64,000 nt of DNA, taken from positions 310,001-374,000 of the forward strand of contig NZ_CAKMTD010000001.1 of the NCBI RefSeq assembly GCF_928391935.1, in the 5' to 3' direction. Source of the DNA: Rothia nasimurium (lineage in GTDB: Bacteria; Actinomycetota; Actinomycetes; Actinomycetales; Micrococcaceae). The notes under the pieces were generated by a model. That model saw nothing but the letters and a program-made list of their open reading frames with translations, was not told the DNA's origin and did no database searches. Numbering within the stretch: the first letter of the stretch is position 1; every line of letters starts with the position of its first letter. Position numbers and translations under genes: made by a program. Positions 1-7,915 of the stretch are shown here, in pieces.

Positions 1-1
1 T

Positions 2-865
2 CAGGGCCAGCAGACCACCGACGCCATCCTGGGCTTCATGAAAGACTTCGCCCCGGAAGACATGCTCAACCTGCTTGAAGAGCCCATCACCCAGCTCACC
101 AGCTCCTCCGCAGCCGGGTTCGCCCTACTGACCGGTGTCGTCGGTGCCCTCTGGACTGCCTCAGGCTATGTTGGGGCCTTCGGCCGGTCCATGAACAAGA
201 TTTACGGGGTGGCTGAGGGCCGCCCCATCTGGAAGCTCCGCCCCTGGAACCTGATGGTCACCGCCCTCATGGTCCTGATCGTGGTAGCCATGATGTTGGT
301 TCTGCTGTCCTCGGGCGACGTCCTCAACACCATCCAGGCTGCTATCCCGGCGGTAGAGCTTGGCGGCTTTATCGGAATCTGGATGTGGCTACGCTACCCC
401 ATTATGCTGGTGCTGGCCGTGGCCCTCATTAGCCTGCTCTACTTTGCTACCCCTAACGTCAAGCAGCCCTCCTTCCGTTTTCTGACCCCGGGGGCGGCCC
501 TGGCACTGGTCACGATGGGTATTGCCGGGCTCGGCTTCACCTTCTATGTGTCGAACTTCGGTTCCTACAACGCCACCTACGGCCTGATCGGTGGTGTCAT
601 TGTGATGTTGCTCTTCATCTGGATTATGAACAACGTGCTCCTGCTCGGGGCCCAGGTGGACGCTGAAATTCAGCGGGGCCGGGAGCTACAGGCTGGTATC
701 AAGGCCGAGGACGAGCTCAGCCTGCCCCCGCGCGATGACACGATGGCCATCAAGATTCAGAAGAAGCAGGACGAGCTGGTGGAAGAGGGCCGCCAGATCC
801 GCCTGGAACACCACGGGATGGATTTCCAGCAGTTGGCCAAGGACCAAGAAAAGAAGAAGCAATAA
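2..865 (+). CDS. YihY/BrkB-family inner membrane protein, 5' partial
   Basis: The frame is open from the first bases of the window, so the true start lies upstream; 287 residues are visible. At least five hydrophobic segments are seen, roughly at residues 35-55, 80-105, 130-150, 165-185 and 195-225, including the family-typical arrangement of a WTASGYVGAF stretch after the second helix and a closing helix ending in NNVLLLGAQVDAE. A charged tail of about 60 residues follows and ends in a run of lysines. The family (once called ribonuclease BN, a name since dropped) consists of integral membrane proteins of unsettled function. A strong hairpin terminator follows 17 bases after the stop, so this is the last gene of its transcript. 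Confidence 0.88.
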   Translation, partial: QGQQTTDAILGFMKDFAPEDMLNLLEEPITQLTSSSAAGFALLTGVVGALWTASGYVGAFGRSMNKIYGVAEGRPIWKLRPWNLMVTALMVLIVVAMMLVLLSSGDVLNTIQAAIPAVELGGFIGIWMWLRYPIMLVLAVALISLLYFATPNVKQPSFRFLTPGAALALVTMGIAGLGFTFYVSNFGSYNATYGLIGGVIVMLLFIWIMNNVLLLGAQVDAEIQRGRELQAGIKAEDELSLPPRDDTMAIKIQKKQDELVEEGRQIRLEHHGMDFQQLAKDQEKKKQ

Positions 866-882
866 TTCCCGTATGACATGCC

Positions 883-920
883 AAGGGCCCCGGTTACTTC
901 AGACAGTAGCCGGGGCCCTT
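883..920 (+). terminator. Rho-independent-type terminator after the BrkB-family gene
   Basis: A stem of 16 positions (AAGGGCCCCGGTTACT against AGTAGCCGGGGCCCTT, one mismatch) with a 6-base loop starts 17 bases after the stop codon. The following bases (ACTCTATATA) are AT-rich but are not a clean T tract. It lies only 12 bases before the start assigned to the next gene. Confidence 0.7.
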
Positions 921-932
921 ACTCTATATACC

Positions 933-1793
933 ATGACATCTTTTTCCCTCACCCTGGAGTATCTGCCCGCCCCCACGCTTCCGCCCGACGCCCCGGCCCG
1001 GCTGGTGGAGGGCCAGCAGGTGGTGCTGGTGCACGGTTTTGCTTCCACGGCCCAGATTACCTGGGAAAGGACGGGCTGGGTCAGGCAGTTTCACCGGGCC
1101 GGGGCCGGGGTAACCCTGGTAACCCTGCCCTGCCACCGGCTAGTTACCAACCCGGTCGAGGACGAGGCCCACCAGCTGACGCAGGTTGCGGTCAGCTTTC
1201 AGGAGGGGGAAGGCCTACTGTCAGCTATCAGCCGGTCCCTAGCCAAGGCCCTAGAAGCACAGGCATTTGGAGGCCAGGCCCTAGAGGCCCAGCCCGGCCC
1301 GGTTCATCTGGTGGGCTACTCCCTGGGGGCCCGCCTGGCCTGGCAGGTAGCCCTCAGCTACCCTCAGTTGGTTGCGACCCTCACCGCCGGCGGGCTGCCC
1401 ACCAGCACCCACCTGGGTGGGGTGCATGCCTACCTCACCGGTACCGCAACCAGCCAGGCCCTGCCGCCTGGCCTCCAGGCCGTCCTGGCCTCTAGCCCCC
1501 TACCCCGGCAGGCCCTAGCAGACTTCACCGCCCACCCGGTCGAGCCATTTGATCTGACGAACCTGCCCACCTGCCCCGTCCTGCTCTTTGCCGGGGATCA
1601 GGACGACCTGGCCCGGCAGACCCCCAACCTGCTCGCCGACTTACCCCACCCGGCATCCACCTTCCTGCCCCTGGCCGGGCGGGACCATATAACCGCCCTC
1701 ACCAGCGGCCAGGCCCGCCGGGCCACCACTGACTTCATAGCCCGTCACGCAATCTCACCAGCTGGCAGAGAGCCCGGCCACACGGTAGCGTAG
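933..1793 (+). CDS. Alpha/beta-fold hydrolase
   Basis: 286 residues with a complete alpha/beta-hydrolase pattern. The oxyanion/HG motif LVHGFAS lies near residue 34. The nucleophile elbow GYSLGA (Ser) is near residue 130, an acidic candidate is in LLFAGDQDD near residue 230, and a terminal histidine is in GRDHITAL. The overall shape resembles the MenH group of C-C bond hydrolases, but substrate cannot be told from sequence. The frame is open further upstream and overlaps the previous gene. I place the start at the ATG at 933 because the hydrophilic sequence before it crosses the terminator hairpin. No good ribosome binding site is visible at 933, so the start is uncertain. ATG 873 is the alternative, but a transcript from it would include the hairpin. 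Confidence 0.8.
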   Translation: MTSFSLTLEYLPAPTLPPDAPARLVEGQQVVLVHGFASTAQITWERTGWVRQFHRAGAGVTLVTLPCHRLVTNPVEDEAHQLTQVAVSFQEGEGLLSAISRSLAKALEAQAFGGQALEAQPGPVHLVGYSLGARLAWQVALSYPQLVATLTAGGLPTSTHLGGVHAYLTGTATSQALPPGLQAVLASSPLPRQALADFTAHPVEPFDLTNLPTCPVLLFAGDQDDLARQTPNLLADLPHPASTFLPLAGRDHITALTSGQARRATTDFIARHAISPAGREPGHTVA

Positions 1794-1858
1794 AAGCAGA
1801 GCACGGTAGGCTACCCTGCCTGCCCCTTATCCTCCCTCCCCTCACCAAAGGAGCCCCC

Positions 1859-2950
1859 ATGCACAAGGTCAAGGCCGTTGTTTCTCTGGCCAAAAATGAG
1901 CCCGTTGAAGTAGTCACCATCAATGTGCCCGATCCCCTCAAGGGCGAAGCCCTGGTCAAGGTCCTGACCTGCGGTGTCTGCCAGACCGACCACCACTATG
2001 TTCAGGGCGGGGTCGGCAACGACTACCCCTACCTGCTGGGCCACGAATCAGCAGGCATCGTCGAGGCCGTGGGCGAGGGCGTCACCAACGTCGCCCCCGG
2101 CGACCTCGTCATTCTCAACTGGCGGGCTGTCTGCGGCGAGTGCCGGGCCTGTAAGAAGGGCAAGCCCCAGTACTGCTTCGCCACCCACAACGCCACCCAG
2201 AAGATGACCCTGGAGGACGGCACCGAACTCTCCCCCGCCCTGGGTATTGGCTCCTTCGCTGAGAAAACCCTAGTGGCAGCAGGCCAGTGCACCAAGATTG
2301 AGGCTGAGCTGACCGAAGACCAGTACGCCGCCATCGGCCTGCTGGGCTGCGGCGTCACCGCCGGTCTGGGCGCTGTGCTCAACACCGGTGAAGTAGCCCG
2401 CGGCGAGTCCGTCGCCGTCATCGGCTGCGGCGGTGTGGGTACCGCCGCTGTTGCAGGTGCCAAGCTGGGCGGGGCAACCACCATCATCGCCGTTGATATT
2501 GACGACGAGAAGCTGGCCCGGGCAAAGGAGCACGGTGCCACCCACGTCATCAATTCAAAGAACCAGGACCCGGTAGCCGCCATCAAGGAGCTTACCGATG
2601 GCTTCGGAGCCGACCTGGTCATTGACGCTGTGGGCGTTGAAGCCACCTTCAAGCAGGCCTTTGAAGCCCGCGACCTGGCCGGACGCGTCGTCCTGGTGGG
2701 CGTACCCGCCCCCGGCACCACCTGGCAGGCACCCCTCGATGAGGTCTTCGGACGCGGTGGCTCCATCAAGTCAGCCTGGTACGGCGACACCCTGCCCTCC
2801 CGCGACTTCCCCATGTTCGTCCAGCACTACAAACTCGGCAACCTGAACCTAGACGGCTTCGTGACCGAACGCATCAGCCTGCACCAGGTCAATGAAGCCT
2901 TTGAAACCATGAAGACCGGTAAAGTCCTGCGCTCGGTCGTAGAACTCTAA
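1859..2950 (+). CDS. mscR: S-(hydroxymethyl)mycothiol dehydrogenase (zinc alcohol dehydrogenase family)
   Basis: Oxidises the spontaneous formaldehyde-mycothiol adduct to S-formylmycothiol with NAD+, the actinobacterial equivalent of glutathione-dependent formaldehyde detoxification; cytoplasmic. The 363-residue length is typical. Visible are the catalytic-zinc region [14 protein letters not shown] (residues 39-52), [15 protein letters not shown], the structural-zinc cysteines in [15 protein letters not shown] (about residues 92-106), and the Rossmann motif [15 protein letters not shown] near residue 187. A consensus AAAGGAG lies 8 bases before the ATG. The next gene follows after 11 bases with its own AAGGAG, so the two form an operon. 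Assignment to the mycothiol subgroup rests on overall resemblance to actinobacterial MscR/AdhE2 proteins. Confidence 0.92.
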   Translation: MHKVKAVVSLAKNEPVEVVTINVPDPLKGEALVKVLTCGVCQTDHHYVQGGVGNDYPYLLGHESAGIVEAVGEGVTNVAPGDLVILNWRAVCGECRACKKGKPQYCFATHNATQKMTLEDGTELSPALGIGSFAEKTLVAAGQCTKIEAELTEDQYAAIGLLGCGVTAGLGAVLNTGEVARGESVAVIGCGGVGTAAVAGAKLGGATTIIAVDIDDEKLARAKEHGATHVINSKNQDPVAAIKELTDGFGADLVIDAVGVEATFKQAFEARDLAGRVVLVGVPAPGTTWQAPLDEVFGRGGSIKSAWYGDTLPSRDFPMFVQHYKLGNLNLDGFVTERISLHQVNEAFETMKTGKVLRSVVEL

Positions 2951-2961
2951 GGAGAAAACAC

Positions 2962-3609
2962 ATGTCAGAACGCATTGAACGGGTTGTCACCTCCGGAACC
3001 TTCTCCCTGGACGGGGGCACCTGGGAGGTCGACAACAACGTCTGGATTATCGGAAACGACACATCCGTGGTCATTATTGACCCGGCCCACGACGTCGATA
3101 AAATTTCAGCCAAGGTTGCAGGGCGCACCGTTGAGAAAATCCTGCTGACCCACGCCCACGACGACCATATCCGCTCCGCCAAGGAAGCTGCCGACCGCTT
3201 TGACGCCCCGGTTTACCTGAACCCGGCCGACCGGCCCCTCTGGGAAATGGTTTACCCCTCCTGGGACTTCGATTCTGCCCTCACCGACGGGGATACCATT
3301 ACCATCGGCTCCACCGAACTAAAGGTGCTGGCCACCCCCGGCCACTCCCCCGGCTCCGTCTGCTTCTACGCCCCCACCCTTTCCTGGGACAACAGCGAGG
3401 GCGTGCTCTTCTCAGGTGACACCCTCTTCAACGGAGGGCCCGGAGCCACCGGCCGCTCCTTCTCCAGCTTCGAGACCATCATCGAATCCATCTCAACCAA
3501 GCTCCTGACCCTGCCCGAATCCACCGCCGTGCTCACCGGCCACGGGGACTCCACCGGCATTGGCCTAGAAGCCCCTGAGCTGGAGAACTGGATCAAGCGC
3601 GGCCACTAG
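2962..3609 (+). CDS. Metallo-beta-lactamase-fold hydrolase, mycothiol/formaldehyde operon
   Basis: 215 residues. The metal-binding signature THAHDDH (about residues 58-64) is followed by TPGHSPGS (third-site His) and FSGDTLF (bridging Asp), with a terminal GHGDST histidine, all as in glyoxalase-II-like enzymes. It directly follows the mycothiol-formaldehyde dehydrogenase with an 11-base gap. In actinobacteria this pairing is common, and the hydrolase is presumed to release formate and mycothiol from S-formylmycothiol or to cleave another mycothiol thioester. That substrate is inferred from context only. Ribosome binding site AAGGAG is present. Confidence 0.88.
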   Translation: MSERIERVVTSGTFSLDGGTWEVDNNVWIIGNDTSVVIIDPAHDVDKISAKVAGRTVEKILLTHAHDDHIRSAKEAADRFDAPVYLNPADRPLWEMVYPSWDFDSALTDGDTITIGSTELKVLATPGHSPGSVCFYAPTLSWDNSEGVLFSGDTLFNGGPGATGRSFSSFETIIESISTKLLTLPESTAVLTGHGDSTGIGLEAPELENWIKRGH

Positions 3610-3682
3610 CCCCACCTCCGTCCAGCTTTCCCTAAAGGTTTAAGAGCCGATCCTCGAACCGACCTACAAGAGGGAGCGCTAA

Positions 3683-3844
3683 GGTGAAAGCTGGGCTGAT
3701 GAAGGCTCAAATGGTTGTGATACCCGCAATAATGTACTAGCTCGTGACCTGACTGACCTCACCTTGGATGAAGACGGTTGCCAAGTGCTAGCCGGAGTCC
3801 TCCAAGCCCCCTATACGGATACCAACATCGCTTTGCTCCGTTGA
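3683..3844 (+). pseudogene. Possible decayed coding fragment
   Basis: The 3610-3902 gap holds no intact gene. One frame is open between a TAA at 3680 and a TGA at 3842. It reads as protein-like sequence with stretches such as NNVLARDLTDLTLDEDGC and LAGVLQAPYTDTNIALLR, but has no ATG, GTG or TTG start. It may be the 3' remnant of a gene lost when the adjacent AT-rich island was inserted or rearranged. I do not recognise the family. The frame is short enough to be chance. Confidence 0.25.
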
Positions 3845-3902
3845 GGTTCAGTCATTGATGGTATTCGACTTGCAACTCCTCGACCTGGTGGTGAATAAAG
3901 TT

Positions 3903-4307
3903 ATGGGAAAAGAAAGAATGCCTGCGGGACAGACTAAGAAACAAAAGGTTTTTTCGAGAATAGGACTCTGTGTAGCTCTTCTTATTTTTGGTGGGTATCC
4001 TTTGTTTAACTGGTACAACACGACACACCCAGTCAGCCGTGAATGTACTATCGAATCAGCTGAAGTTTCCAGCAGCCGTAGTGGCACCGGTGGAATCGCT
4101 ACCTCCAGTACCAAACTCAAAATCCATACTTCAGATTGTGGAACCGTCTATATCTCGAGTGTCGCAGACCCTGGGTACCGTGCCTCTTGGCAAGAGATGG
4201 CAGATGAAGTGAATAAGCATCAAGGTCAGAAAATGACCTTGCTCTTTGAACCTATTCAGCTACCTGCTGAGGGGGATCGGGTAGAAGGATTAGGGTTTGT
4301 TTTATAG
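3903..4307 (+). CDS. Single-pass membrane protein with two-cysteine ectodomain, island paralogue A
   Basis: 134 residues from the ATG at 3903; an ATG at 3855 would add 16. The basic N-terminus (KERMPAGQTKKQK) precedes one hydrophobic helix (RIGLCVALLIFGGYPLF), predicting a cytoplasmic N-terminus and an outside domain of about 85 residues. The ectodomain starts at the first conserved cysteine (ECTIESAEV) and continues with a Ser/Gly-rich SRSGTGG segment. It then has a second cysteine in DCGTVY and ends in PIQLPAEGD. Paralogues B and C share this pattern closely, and D, E and F share it more distantly. No catalytic motif or known family is recognised. Immunity, adhesion or envelope-stress roles are all possible. 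The local sequence is visibly richer in A/T than the flanks. Confidence 0.75.
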   Translation: MGKERMPAGQTKKQKVFSRIGLCVALLIFGGYPLFNWYNTTHPVSRECTIESAEVSSSRSGTGGIATSSTKLKIHTSDCGTVYISSVADPGYRASWQEMADEVNKHQGQKMTLLFEPIQLPAEGDRVEGLGFVL

Positions 4308-4319
4308 GGTGTTGTCTTA

Positions 4320-4790
4320 ATGAGTAGAAAAACAAGCATATTTTATACCGGTGCAGTAAATGAAAAAGGAAATAGAAAGCCCAGAAAGTGGGTTACTATT
4401 TGCCTGTTGAGCATTGTGTTCCTTAGTGTTTCATCTATGATTGGCGTTCCGTTGTATAACGCATATAGCCAAAAGAATCCTATCGATAAGACGTGCACTA
4501 TCATTTCTGCGGAAGTCTTCAATAATCGCAGTGGCACTGGCGGTTTATCAACTTCCAGCACTGAGTTGAAGATTCGTACGCAGGAGTGCGGAACTGTCTA
4601 TGTATCGAAAGTTTTGTCTCCTTCTCCTGCTAGGTCTTGGGATGAGATGGCTGCTGAGTTGGATGGGTATCGGGGGCAGCAGGTTACGCTGGTGTTCCCG
4701 CCCTTTCAGCTACCGGCTGAGGGAGATTACGCACTGGGGTACGGGTATGCGGTGCCTCCCCAGGAAGAAGAGATGAAGACAATGCTTTGA
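4320..4790 (+). CDS. Single-pass membrane protein with two-cysteine ectodomain, island paralogue B
   Basis: 156 residues. It has a lysine/arginine-rich N-terminus (about residues 1-24) and one transmembrane helix (ICLLSIVFLSVSSMIGVPLY). The ectodomain runs from TCTIISAEV through SRSGTGG-like NRSGTGG, TSSTELKI and ECGTVYVSKV to FQLPAEGDYALGYGY. The start at ATG 4320 lies 12 bases after the stop of paralogue A and lacks a strong Shine-Dalgarno, so translational coupling is plausible. Its 3' half is almost identical in DNA to paralogue C, including a 95-base exact match. It carries a short acidic tail (PPQEEEMKTML) that C lacks. Function unknown. Confidence 0.75.
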   Translation: MSRKTSIFYTGAVNEKGNRKPRKWVTICLLSIVFLSVSSMIGVPLYNAYSQKNPIDKTCTIISAEVFNNRSGTGGLSTSSTELKIRTQECGTVYVSKVLSPSPARSWDEMAAELDGYRGQQVTLVFPPFQLPAEGDYALGYGYAVPPQEEEMKTML

Positions 4791-4881
4791 AGGGTGGCGT
4801 CAAGTCCGCTGTGAGTGGTGGTTCTAGGATGGTGAGTTCTGGTGCTACTGATAGTATTCGGGTGGCGACACCTAGACAGAT

Positions 4882-5301
4882 ATGGGAATAATGATGCAAA
4901 AGAGTAAGAGTAGCTCGCAGGCTGGTTCTCGTCGGGGAACTATTTTGTCGATTATTTTTACCATTTTGAGTTTGTTGATCTTTGTAGGCATACCGTTGGG
5001 GGAGAAGTACCGGCAGGCTAATGCTGTGGATCAGCAATGCACCATTGTCTCTGCTGAGGTTTCAAGTAGTCGTAGTGGTACCGGTGGTCGATCAACTTCC
5101 AGCACTAAGTTGAAGATTCGTACACAGGAGTGCGGAACTGTCTATGTATCGAAAGTTTTGTCTCCTTCTCCTGCTAGGTCTTGGGATGAGATGGCTGCTG
5201 AGTTGGATGGGTATCGGGGTCAACAGGTGGTGTTGGTGTTCCCTCCTTTTCAGTTACCGGCTGAGGGGGATTATGCGTTGGGGTATGGGTATCGTTTGTA
5301 G
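4882..5301 (+). CDS. Single-pass membrane protein with two-cysteine ectodomain, island paralogue C
   Basis: 139 residues from ATG 4882; ATGs at 4891 and 4894 are equally possible. The Ser/Lys/Arg-rich start is followed by one helix (TILSIIFTILSLLIFVGIPL). The ectodomain begins QCTIVSAEV and contains SRSGTGG, TSSTKLKI, ECGTVYVSKV and FQLPAEGDYALGYGY, ending directly after that motif. The two cysteines (in CTI and ECGT) are invariant among A, B and C and could form an extracellular disulfide. DNA identity with B drops abruptly after position 5219, where only synonymous and a few conservative changes follow, as expected after gene conversion. Function unknown. Confidence 0.75.
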   Translation: MGIMMQKSKSSSQAGSRRGTILSIIFTILSLLIFVGIPLGEKYRQANAVDQQCTIVSAEVSSSRSGTGGRSTSSTKLKIRTQECGTVYVSKVLSPSPARSWDEMAAELDGYRGQQVVLVFPPFQLPAEGDYALGYGYRL

Positions 5302-5397
5302 GTTTGTGATGTGCCGGTGTCTTGTTGAGTAGCTACTTCCTTTTCTTTTACTAGTAACCAACCAGGCGGCATTCCAGGTGTGCTAATAGAGTGAAAG

Positions 5398-5830
5398 ATG
5401 GTAGCGTACGAAAAACAACAATGAAGAAAATAATCAGCTCGTAAAGCAGGAAACTAATCATAGACCTGGCGGTAAATTGTTCACTTTTATTCTTGTTGGG
5501 TTTTTGATTATTACAGGCGGGTATTATCTGATTAATTTAAACTTCGATCGCCCTATTGATTGCACGGTCATCAGTGCTACTGGAAGTAACGGAGGCGGTG
5601 GCGTGAAAACCTCGGCTTCAAGCCCAAGCGTGACTGTTGAAACACAAGAGTGCGGAACTATTGTTTTTGTACGAATACACAACGATGGTTTTGATACAGC
5701 ACAGGATCTAGCCGATGAATTGAATAAGAAAAAGAACGAGAAAGTTCGTTTTTATGTTGGGCCAATCCGCTTGTTCACATGGCCTTATGAAGCTAAAGCT
5801 GCTGATCTCGAAGGGTATCCCATCAGATAG
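5398..5830 (+). pseudogene. Island paralogue D, probable single-base frameshift near the start
   Basis: The long open part (from a TTG at 5477) gives 117 residues starting inside the transmembrane helix (FTFILVGFLIITGGYYLI), which would leave no cytoplasmic tail. Upstream the same frame stays protein-like back to about 5405 but has no start codon. An ATG at 5398 opens MVAYE in the neighbouring frame and stops at 5419. Removing one A from the AAAAA run at 5411-5415 joins the two and yields a polar N-terminus like those of the other paralogues. The ectodomain retains DCTVISA and ECGTIVFV but has lost the SRSGTGG motif. It is either a pseudogene, a sequencing error, or a TTG-started shortened protein. 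Confidence 0.55.
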
Positions 5831-5862
5831 TGAATCGGTGGAAAATGCTATAATAAATGAGA
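5826..5862 (+). promoter_or_regulatory. Candidate extended -10 promoter for the 5894 gene
   Basis: TGCTATAAT at 5846-5854 is a perfect TATAAT hexamer with the TG extension; no good -35 is present at 17 bases. A start of transcription near 5861 would give a leader of about 33 bases before the ATG at 5894. Confidence 0.4.
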
Positions 5863-5893
5863 GTATAAGAAGTAATTATTGGATGGGGTACAG

Positions 5894-6223
5894 ATGAAAT
5901 TCACCAGTAAATTTTCAGACAATCTCAAGGCAGCTGCAATTATTTTATTTATTTTTTCCTACATAGTTCTGCTTCCTTCATTTTTGGCTGGGGATTTTGC
6001 GGGCCGAATAAAAGTTTTCACTGCCGTATCTGCGGTAGGTTTGATATACACCACGCTAATTCCTGAAAAATTAATAATTTCAGTAATGATTATTCCATTG
6101 GTGGCACTACCCTTTTCAGACCACCTTCTGTTTGAATACTCAAAATATGGCCTAACCGCTTTTTTCGCGTTCTTAACTGGATCCCTAGCTTCAATCTGCT
6201 TTATTCGTAAAAGTTCAAAGTAA
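5894..6223 (+). CDS. Small multi-pass membrane protein of unknown function
   Basis: 109 residues with three or four hydrophobic segments (about residues 15-38, 42-62, 63-80 and 85-104) and a basic C-terminus (IRKSSK). I chose ATG 5894 because GGATGGGG lies 6 bases upstream and the frame before it is short. No family recognised. It sits between paralogues D and E of the exported-protein array, shares their A/T-rich composition, and is followed after only 3 bases by the next gene, so the two are probably co-transcribed. Confidence 0.65.
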   Translation: MKFTSKFSDNLKAAAIILFIFSYIVLLPSFLAGDFAGRIKVFTAVSAVGLIYTTLIPEKLIISVMIIPLVALPFSDHLLFEYSKYGLTAFFAFLTGSLASICFIRKSSK

Positions 6224-6226
6224 AAA

Positions 6227-6619
6227 ATGTGTATATTTAAAGATTCCAACGGAAAAGAGTTAAAGATATCGACTTTTACCCATACCTTCAAACCGTTATT
6301 CAGGTCAGAAGTTAAGATTCCTTGCATCAGGGTAGAAACATGGGATGGATGGGCCATTTTCAGTGTTTCCAACCTAGATGTTTCTAATATAAATATCGTT
6401 GCAACGTACTCAAACGTTGGCGATGTATTTCTAACGCACGTGAAAAGCGTAGCTCAAGATACATATTTTGGGGATATCACCAGAGGCATCCCCGCAGACC
6501 GTTGGGTTCTTACCTTTATGGGCATGAAAGATAATCAAGTTCAAGCGGTATTTACCGAAGATAGATTTATAGAATTTTTGAACATATGTAAAAAATTGCA
6601 ACCTGCTGAAATTCTATAG
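6227..6619 (+). CDS. Uncharacterised soluble protein in the AT-rich island
   Basis: 130 residues, no signal peptide or transmembrane helix. The sequence alternates beta-like segments (KISTFTHTF, CIRVETWDGWAIFSVSNL, NINIVATY) and ends with an amphipathic helix (DRFIEFLNICKKLQ). That is compatible with a small alpha+beta fold of the size common among immunity or SMI1-like proteins, though no signature motif allows a family call. It starts 3 bases after the preceding membrane-protein gene and is probably in its operon. Codon use is A/T-rich, unlike the flanking core genes. Confidence 0.6.
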   Translation: MCIFKDSNGKELKISTFTHTFKPLFRSEVKIPCIRVETWDGWAIFSVSNLDVSNINIVATYSNVGDVFLTHVKSVAQDTYFGDITRGIPADRWVLTFMGMKDNQVQAVFTEDRFIEFLNICKKLQPAEIL

Positions 6620-6911
6620 TATAATTTCAGCAATCACCCATAAGGAATTCTGGCATTTTAGTAATTTTTCAACAAGTCGATCTATACTAAGCGGATAGTA
6701 TTCACCCCACCATCTCGCCTGCGAATATGAAATAGAATTTAGGGAAATATCTTATTTTCTGGTATTTTCGCCCTACAATCATCAATAGAACCGTAGATAC
6801 CTCCAGCTGTAGGCAACATGGCACAGGGTTGATGTGATACCCTCTGATGCTCTGGTGGCGTGAGATTGGTAGTTGAAGTTCTTGTGGATGAGAGTGTTAG
6901 GAGTAATGTAA
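6620..6911. other. AT-rich intergenic gap within the island
   Basis: No intact gene is seen in these 292 bases. On the minus strand 6617-6755 a frame without a start codon reads 44 residues ending in a TAG at 6617-6619, which may be a decayed gene end. The right edge holds the ribosome binding site AGGAG at 6899-6903 for the GTG start at 6912. Confidence 0.4.
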
Positions 6912-7358
6912 GTGAATAGCGAGAATCCATTAGAAAATGGAGATGAGAAGAAAGCTAAAAAGCCTGTTACTCGTGGGGAGCGTATTCGGGCGGGGCTTTT
7001 CGTATTGGTTTTTGGCTTACCTATGGTATTGGGCGTTGCTTGGGTACTCTTCTCTACACCCTTTAACCGGGCCTTCCATTACGAGAAAGAATGTACTATC
7101 ACAGCAGTAATCGGTGCAAAAGGTGGTGCAAAATCATATAACTCATCATCAGATATCTATATCCAAAGCCCAGACTGTTCAGACCTCGAGTTCAAAGGCT
7201 CCCAGCATGGCCTCAGAGACGACCAGGTGGTCGAACGTATTCGTGATTTTAAAGGCCAAACAGTGACAGTAGATGTTGGTTACTGGCAGTTACCTTTTTC
7301 TACCACAGTAATTGTTGGCATTGAAGGCCTGGATTTAAGTCGCGAAAGTAAGGAGTAG
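6912..7358 (+). CDS. Single-pass membrane protein with two-cysteine ectodomain, island paralogue E
   Basis: 148 residues from a GTG start with AGGAG 8 bases upstream. A charged N-terminus ends in KKPVTRGER, followed by one helix (AGLFVLVFGLPMVLGVAWVLF) and an outside domain of about 85 residues. The domain opens with ECTITAV, has a Gly/Ser-rich segment, a second cysteine in SPDCSDL, and closes with VDVGYWQLPFS and VGIEGLDLS. E and F form a second subfamily: they share the KPVTRGER and VDVGYWQ blocks, which A-C replace with other sequence, while CTI and the spacing to the second cysteine are kept. Function unknown. Confidence 0.75.
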   Translation: MNSENPLENGDEKKAKKPVTRGERIRAGLFVLVFGLPMVLGVAWVLFSTPFNRAFHYEKECTITAVIGAKGGAKSYNSSSDIYIQSPDCSDLEFKGSQHGLRDDQVVERIRDFKGQTVTVDVGYWQLPFSTTVIVGIEGLDLSRESKE

Positions 7359-7363
7359 TGCAA

Positions 7364-7798
7364 ATGAATACCGAGAATACATTAGAAAAAGAGGACGAGG
7401 GGAAAGTTGAGAAGCCTGTTACTCGTGGGGAGCGTCTCTTAGCGATTATTGGATCTGTCATACTTATTGGGCCTATGGTATTTAGTATCACTACACTATT
7501 ATTCGCCACCCCCTTCAACAAAATCTTCAATTACGAAAAAGAATGCACCATTTCAGGGGCAGCTGCGGGCTCATCTGGTTCCAAGTCCTCCTCTAGTAGT
7601 TATTATATTTATGTTAAAAGCCCTGACTGCGGCGGGATGAGATATTACGGCCCCCGCAATGGACTGAACCATGACGAAGTTGCTGATCGTATTGACCTTT
7701 TAGAGGGTCAGACGGTGACAGTGGATGTTGGTTATTGGCAGGTTCCTTTTTCAGATACTGACATTGTTGGTATTGAGGGGCTAGACCTTAGTCAATAG
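7364..7798 (+). CDS. Single-pass membrane protein with two-cysteine ectodomain, island paralogue F
   Basis: 144 residues from ATG 7364, which is 8 bases after a strong AAGGAG; a GTG at 7358 is too close to that site. Layout matches paralogue E: acidic/basic N-terminus with KPVTRGER, one helix (LAIIGSVILIGPMVFSITTLLF), and an ectodomain starting ECTISGA. A serine-rich stretch, SPDCGGM and VDVGYWQVPFS follow, ending VGIEGLDLSQ. The gene starts 5 bases after the stop of E, so they are coupled. E and F match in DNA over at least 24 consecutive bases around the RGER codons. Function unknown. Confidence 0.75.
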   Translation: MNTENTLEKEDEGKVEKPVTRGERLLAIIGSVILIGPMVFSITTLLFATPFNKIFNYEKECTISGAAAGSSGSKSSSSSYYIYVKSPDCGGMRYYGPRNGLNHDEVADRIDLLEGQTVTVDVGYWQVPFSDTDIVGIEGLDLSQ

Positions 7799-7830
7799 CT
7801 TCCAGTCTCTTACCTTTAAGCCTGGTAGTA

Positions 7831-7869
7831 AAGCCGTGCCCTTATATTCGTATGAGGGCACGGCTTTCA
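7831..7869 (+). terminator. Terminator closing the paralogue array
   Basis: AAGCCGTGCCCT pairs with AGGGCACGGCTT (12 bp) around a 12-base loop, followed by TCATCATTT. It starts 32 bases after the stop of paralogue F and is a good transcript end for the island. Confidence 0.75.
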
Positions 7870-7915
7870 TCATTTCGCATCACTTTTATATTCCAGCTAC
7901 AAGGAGGAACACCAC

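Noticed and set aside
6617..6755. A 44-residue protein-like minus-strand frame (contains WWGEYYPLSIDRLVEKLLK)
   Set aside because: No start codon and too short; could be a remnant but I cannot support a gene.
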